Positions 61,310 through 64,000 of a DNA stretch of 64,000 bases are shown here, piece after piece. How positions within the stretch are numbered: the stretch's first letter is position 1; every line of letters starts with the position of its first letter. Under the pieces are notes generated by a model, which worked only from the letters and a program-made list of their open reading frames with translations, did no database searches and was not told the DNA's origin. The position numbers were made by a program, and so were the translations under genes. This DNA comes from Nocardioides piscis (lineage in GTDB: Bacteria; Actinomycetota; Actinomycetes; Propionibacteriales; Nocardioidaceae): positions 186,001 through 250,000 of the forward strand of contig NZ_CP049866.1 of the NCBI RefSeq assembly GCF_011300215.1, written 5' to 3'.

Positions 61310-62538
61310 ATGTCGACTGTGACGACCGGCGAAGCACGACTCGGCTCGTTCAGGCACCACGGACGAGAGGACTCGTACGGCGACGACGTGACGGCTTCGA
61401 GCCCGGCGTCGACCGAGAAGGTCCAGGTCGTCCCACAAGTCAGCGTCATCGTGCCGACCAGGAACGAGCGCGACAACGTGGTGCCGTTGCTGGAGCGGCT
61501 GCACGCCGCGTTGGCCGGCACCCCGGCGGAGGTCATCTTCGTCGACGACAGCGAGGACGACACGCCCCGCGTGGTCGAGGACACCGCGCGCACGTACGCC
61601 GAGACGAACACGTGCGTCGCAGTCGTCCACCGCTCCGGGGAGGAACGCACCGGTGGCCTGTCGGGAGCCGTGGTCAGCGGCTTCCGGAACGCCCGAGCGC
61701 CCTGGGTGGTCGTGATGGACGCGGATCTCCAGCACCCCCGGAGATGGTGCCGCGCCTCCTGCGCGCCGCCATCGACCGTGACGCCGACCTCGTGGTTGCG
61801 AGCCGCTACGTCGGCGACGGTGACGCCGACGGGTTGTCGTCGTGGATGCGCAGCCTCGTCTCACTGGGCTCCGGCCGATTGGCGAAGGCGTTCTTCCCCC
61901 GGCGGCTGCAGCAGATCACCGACCCCATGAGCGGGCTGTTCCTGGTCCGCCGAGCGGCACTGGATCTCGAGACGTTCAACCCGATCGGCTTCAAGATCCT
62001 GCTGGAGATCGCGGTCCGGCTGGCGCCCCTGAAGGTGCTGGAGGTGCCTTTCGTCTTCGCTGAGCGCCACGCAGGCGAGAGCAAGGCGTCGCTCCGCGAA
62101 GGAATGAGGTTCGCGCGTCACCTGCTGCGCCTCAAGACCAGCGTGTCGAGCAGCTGGTTCCGCATGGCCGGCGTCGGAACTGTCGGGGGGACCGGGATCG
62201 CGGTCAACACCGCCGCGCTCTGGCTGTTCATGGAGCACGCAGGACTCGGCCTCGCGATGGCGGCCCTGCTCGCGACCCAGCTCTCGACAGCGTGGAACTT
62301 CGTGCTGTGCGATCGGCTCGTCTACCAACGCCGACGCCAGGGCGGCTGGATGCGGAGCTTCGTGTCCTACGCCCTGCTCAACAACCTCAGCCTGCTGATC
62401 CGGCTGCCGCTGATGGGCGTCCTGATCGCCCAGCTCGCCATGGACTACCGCGTCGCCAACATCGCGACGCTCCTGCTCGTGTTCGTCGCCCGGTTCGCGG
62501 TCGTGGACCGCACCATCTATCGAGGAGTACCCGCATGA
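61310..62538 (+). pseudogene. GT2 dolichol-phosphate-sugar synthase fused to GtrA, frameshifted
   Basis: The N-terminal GT2 half starts at ATG 61310 after GGAGAGGAG: VSVIVPTRNERDNVVPLLERL, VIFVDDSEDDTPRVVED, VVMDADLQHP. The frame then breaks in a run of five C at 61735-61739. One more C would restore PEMVPRLLRAAIDRDADLVVASRY, SGLFLVRRAAL and a C-terminal GtrA-like four-helix membrane domain (SWFRMAGVGTVGGTGIAVNTAALWLF onward). Both halves are otherwise well conserved, so this is a recent indel or a sequencing error. It is coupled (ATGA) to the HprK-like gene. The product would make and flip a lipid-linked sugar. Confidence 0.8.
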
Positions 62539-63728
62539 CCATCACGTTCCCCACCAGGTCCGCCGCCAGGTCCGCTCCCAGGTCCGCTCCCGCGGCTGCG
62601 CCCACACTGCGCAAGCCGTTGTGGCTCGACTACCAGTACGACATCCCCGGCCTGGTCCGCGTCGGCTCGCAGATCCCGCTGCCGGAGCTGGAGTACTTCC
62701 GCATCCCGGCCCGGCCCGAACCCAACGGCATCGAGGTCCGCGTCGGGGAGGTCGGCGGACCCATGAGAGCGCACTCCCAAGTGACGTCGGCCGACGGCGT
62801 GACCGTCTACGAGGAGCACCTCGGTCGACACGGGTCGAGCTTCCGGGTGGAGATGGGTTCTCCGCTGCACGTGACGGTCGGGCCCTTGCTCGCGAAGTCA
62901 CCGCACGTGGCCTACACGAACATCATCGAGGCGCTGCTGCGGTTCTATGCCGTCACGAAGGGCAAGATCCTGCTGCACTCGGCCTGTCTCGACATCGGCG
63001 GCGTCGGCGTGATGCTCTCTGCCCGCACGGACACCGGCAAGACCGGGACCATCCTGCGGCTGCTGCGCGAGCAACGGGCCACCTTCCTGTCTGACGACAT
63101 GACGATCGTGGACACCGACGGCCTGGCCAGGACCTTCCCCAAGCCGCTGACGATCAGCCAGCACACCTTGCGTGCGATCGAGGCTGACGACCTGACGGCC
63201 AAGGAGTGGCGCAAGCTCCGGCTGCAGAGCCGCCTTCACAGCAAGGAGGGCCGAGGCATCGGCTTGTGGCTGGCCAAGTCGAACCTGCCGATCATGGCCA
63301 TGAACGCGGTGACCCAACGCATCGTGCCGCCCCCGAAGTACACCGCAGGCCGGCTCGTGCCGTGCCTGACCATGGACTCGGTCAGGGTGCGCGAGCTGTT
63401 CATCATCGAGCGATCTGCGCACTGCCTGGAACCGATCGAGCTCGACGACGCTGTCTCCGAGCTGCTGGAGAACACCGACGACGCCTACGGGTTCCCGCCC
63501 TTCGCGACCTTCGCGCCGACCATCGTGATGGACGGAATGGGGTGGGCCGAGCTGCGGGCCAGGGAGGAACAGATCCTGCGTGAGGCTCTGGCGTCCGGCA
63601 TCCGCGTGCGGCGCCTGGGATCTGACTGCTTCGACTGGGCCGACAGGATCCCCCAGCTGCTGCTCGAGGGCGGCCACCAGCAGGTGGCGCACGAGCGGGC
63701 GGCGGACACTGTCCCGCTCGTCAGCTGA
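62535..63728 (+). CDS. HPr-kinase-like P-loop ATPase
   Basis: A 397-residue protein. After a low-complexity SAPRSAPRSA-type leader, residues about 30-140 form a beta-rich domain. Residues about 145-230 resemble HPr kinase: KGKILLHSACLDIGG, Walker A ARTDTGKT (163-170) and FLSDDMTIVD, where HprK has its metal/catalytic Asp. HprK-like domains occur outside sugar regulation in actinobacteria, often beside glycosyltransferase or peptide-maturation genes. Here it lies between a GT2-GtrA gene and a GT39-like gene, so a role in surface glycan assembly is inferred. The substrate is unknown. Confidence 0.85.
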   Translation: MTITFPTRSAARSAPRSAPAAAPTLRKPLWLDYQYDIPGLVRVGSQIPLPELEYFRIPARPEPNGIEVRVGEVGGPMRAHSQVTSADGVTVYEEHLGRHGSSFRVEMGSPLHVTVGPLLAKSPHVAYTNIIEALLRFYAVTKGKILLHSACLDIGGVGVMLSARTDTGKTGTILRLLREQRATFLSDDMTIVDTDGLARTFPKPLTISQHTLRAIEADDLTAKEWRKLRLQSRLHSKEGRGIGLWLAKSNLPIMAMNAVTQRIVPPPKYTAGRLVPCLTMDSVRVRELFIIERSAHCLEPIELDDAVSELLENTDDAYGFPPFATFAPTIVMDGMGWAELRAREEQILREALASGIRVRRLGSDCFDWADRIPQLLLEGGHQQVAHERAADTVPLVS

Positions 63729-63767
63729 GGGTCGTCATGAGGGACCGCGCGTGGGGCGCAGGGACGC

Positions 63768-64000
63768 ATGGGGGCACAGGTGAGCTTGCTAGATGACCGG
63801 AAGGCTGCTCAGCACGCGCCGGCACACCATCCGCAGGACGTCTCGCGGGAGCCCAGGACCTCCGGTTCTGGGCTCCTAGCGGGTGTCCTGATCCTGGGCC
63901 TGGTCGTTCGACTGGCCTGGATCAACTCCGTCGGCTTCAACAGCGACGAGGCCGTCTATGCGGGTCAGGCCGCGTCCATCGCCGGGGACGAGGAGCTGTT
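63768..64000 (+). CDS. GT39/ArnT-like membrane glycosyltransferase, 5' part
   Basis: An open frame from ATG 63768 to the window edge gives 77 residues. A polar N-terminus is followed by a first transmembrane helix (LLAGVLILGLVVRLAWI) and FNSDEAVYAGQAASIAGDEEL. The DE pair after the first helix is the catalytic metal-site acidic motif of GT39/GT83 enzymes that use polyprenyl-phosphate sugars, which the upstream GT2 would supply. A GTG four codons later is the alternative start. Confidence 0.75.
   Translation, partial: MGAQVSLLDDRKAAQHAPAHHPQDVSREPRTSGSGLLAGVLILGLVVRLAWINSVGFNSDEAVYAGQAASIAGDEEL

Noticed and set aside
61228-61734. An alternative plus frame leading into the GtrA half without a frameshift.
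   Set aside because: Its N-terminal product has no GT2 motifs, whereas the other frame has them all up to 61734.

Overview
This window is chromosomal DNA from a high-GC Gram-positive actinomycete. A Nocardioides-like member of the Nocardioidaceae fits best, but that placement is inference. The clues are the strong G/C third-position bias, many GTG starts, the actinobacterial gene order mfd / SurA-like lipoprotein / mazG / eno / ftsB / DUF501 / ppx and glmU-prs / rplY-pth, a mycothiol-dependent isomerase-fold protein, a DUF222-HNH (13E12-type) gene, GAF-ANTAR proteins and a DevS/DevR pair. Most of the region is ordinary core genome. No insertion sequence, prophage, CRISPR array or rRNA was seen.

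Layout. 1-8.0 kb: a saccharopine dehydrogenase cut by the window edge, two coupled GAF-ANTAR regulators, a secreted protein, a YfcE-like phosphoesterase, a coupled EVE-like/DUF1905 pair, a DUF222-HNH gene behind a LexA-like box, and a secreted subtilase. 8.0-14.4 kb: DUF309, MOSC, an ABC1 kinase, a SnoaL-like protein and a VWA/AAA+ pair. 14.5-18.1 kb: a hypoxia/dormancy-type group (flavin-binding PPOX protein, DevS-like kinase, DoxX, DevR-like regulator) with DevR-box-like sites. 18.1-19.8 kb: an Ltp-type aldolase and DUF35 partner behind a KstR-like operator. 19.9-25.6 kb: Ig-like secreted protein, YchJ, TSUP exporter, cystathionine beta-synthase, SGNH hydrolase, a repeat-rich spacer and a Bax-inhibitor protein. 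25.7 kb: one odd tRNA gene. 25.8-37.1 kb: housekeeping (def, ACT protein, UdgB, ppx, DUF501, ftsB, eno, mazG, SurA-like lipoprotein, mfd, lytic transglycosylase).

37.2-42.4 kb holds CysQ, a LuxR-type regulator, a divergent membrane kinase/response-regulator pair, a small ORF and a GT2 glycosyltransferase, all lying between mfd and pth. 42.5-50.3 kb holds pth, rplY, an M1 aminopeptidase, a MarR/MDMPI divergent pair, prs and glmU. 50.3-53.8 kb is a four-gene, translationally coupled ABC exporter operon. 53.8-55.6 kb has an EthD-type protein and a cytochrome P450. 55.8-61.1 kb is a nitrogen-oxide module: hemerythrin-DUF2249, a cysteine-containing HTH regulator, an NnrS-like membrane protein and an 891-residue fusion of a polytopic membrane domain, a cupredoxin and a NirK-type copper nitrite reductase. 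61.3 kb to the end is a cell-surface glycosylation group: a frameshifted GT2-GtrA gene, an HPr-kinase-like ATPase and the start of a GT39-like membrane glycosyltransferase.

The most notable items are the membrane-cupredoxin-NirK fusion, whose expected type-1 axial Met is Leu; a class-I-shaped tRNA with a UAA anticodon; the DevR-, KstR- and LexA-like sites; and a recurrent TANNNT element 6-7 nt before start codons that suggests many leaderless mRNAs.
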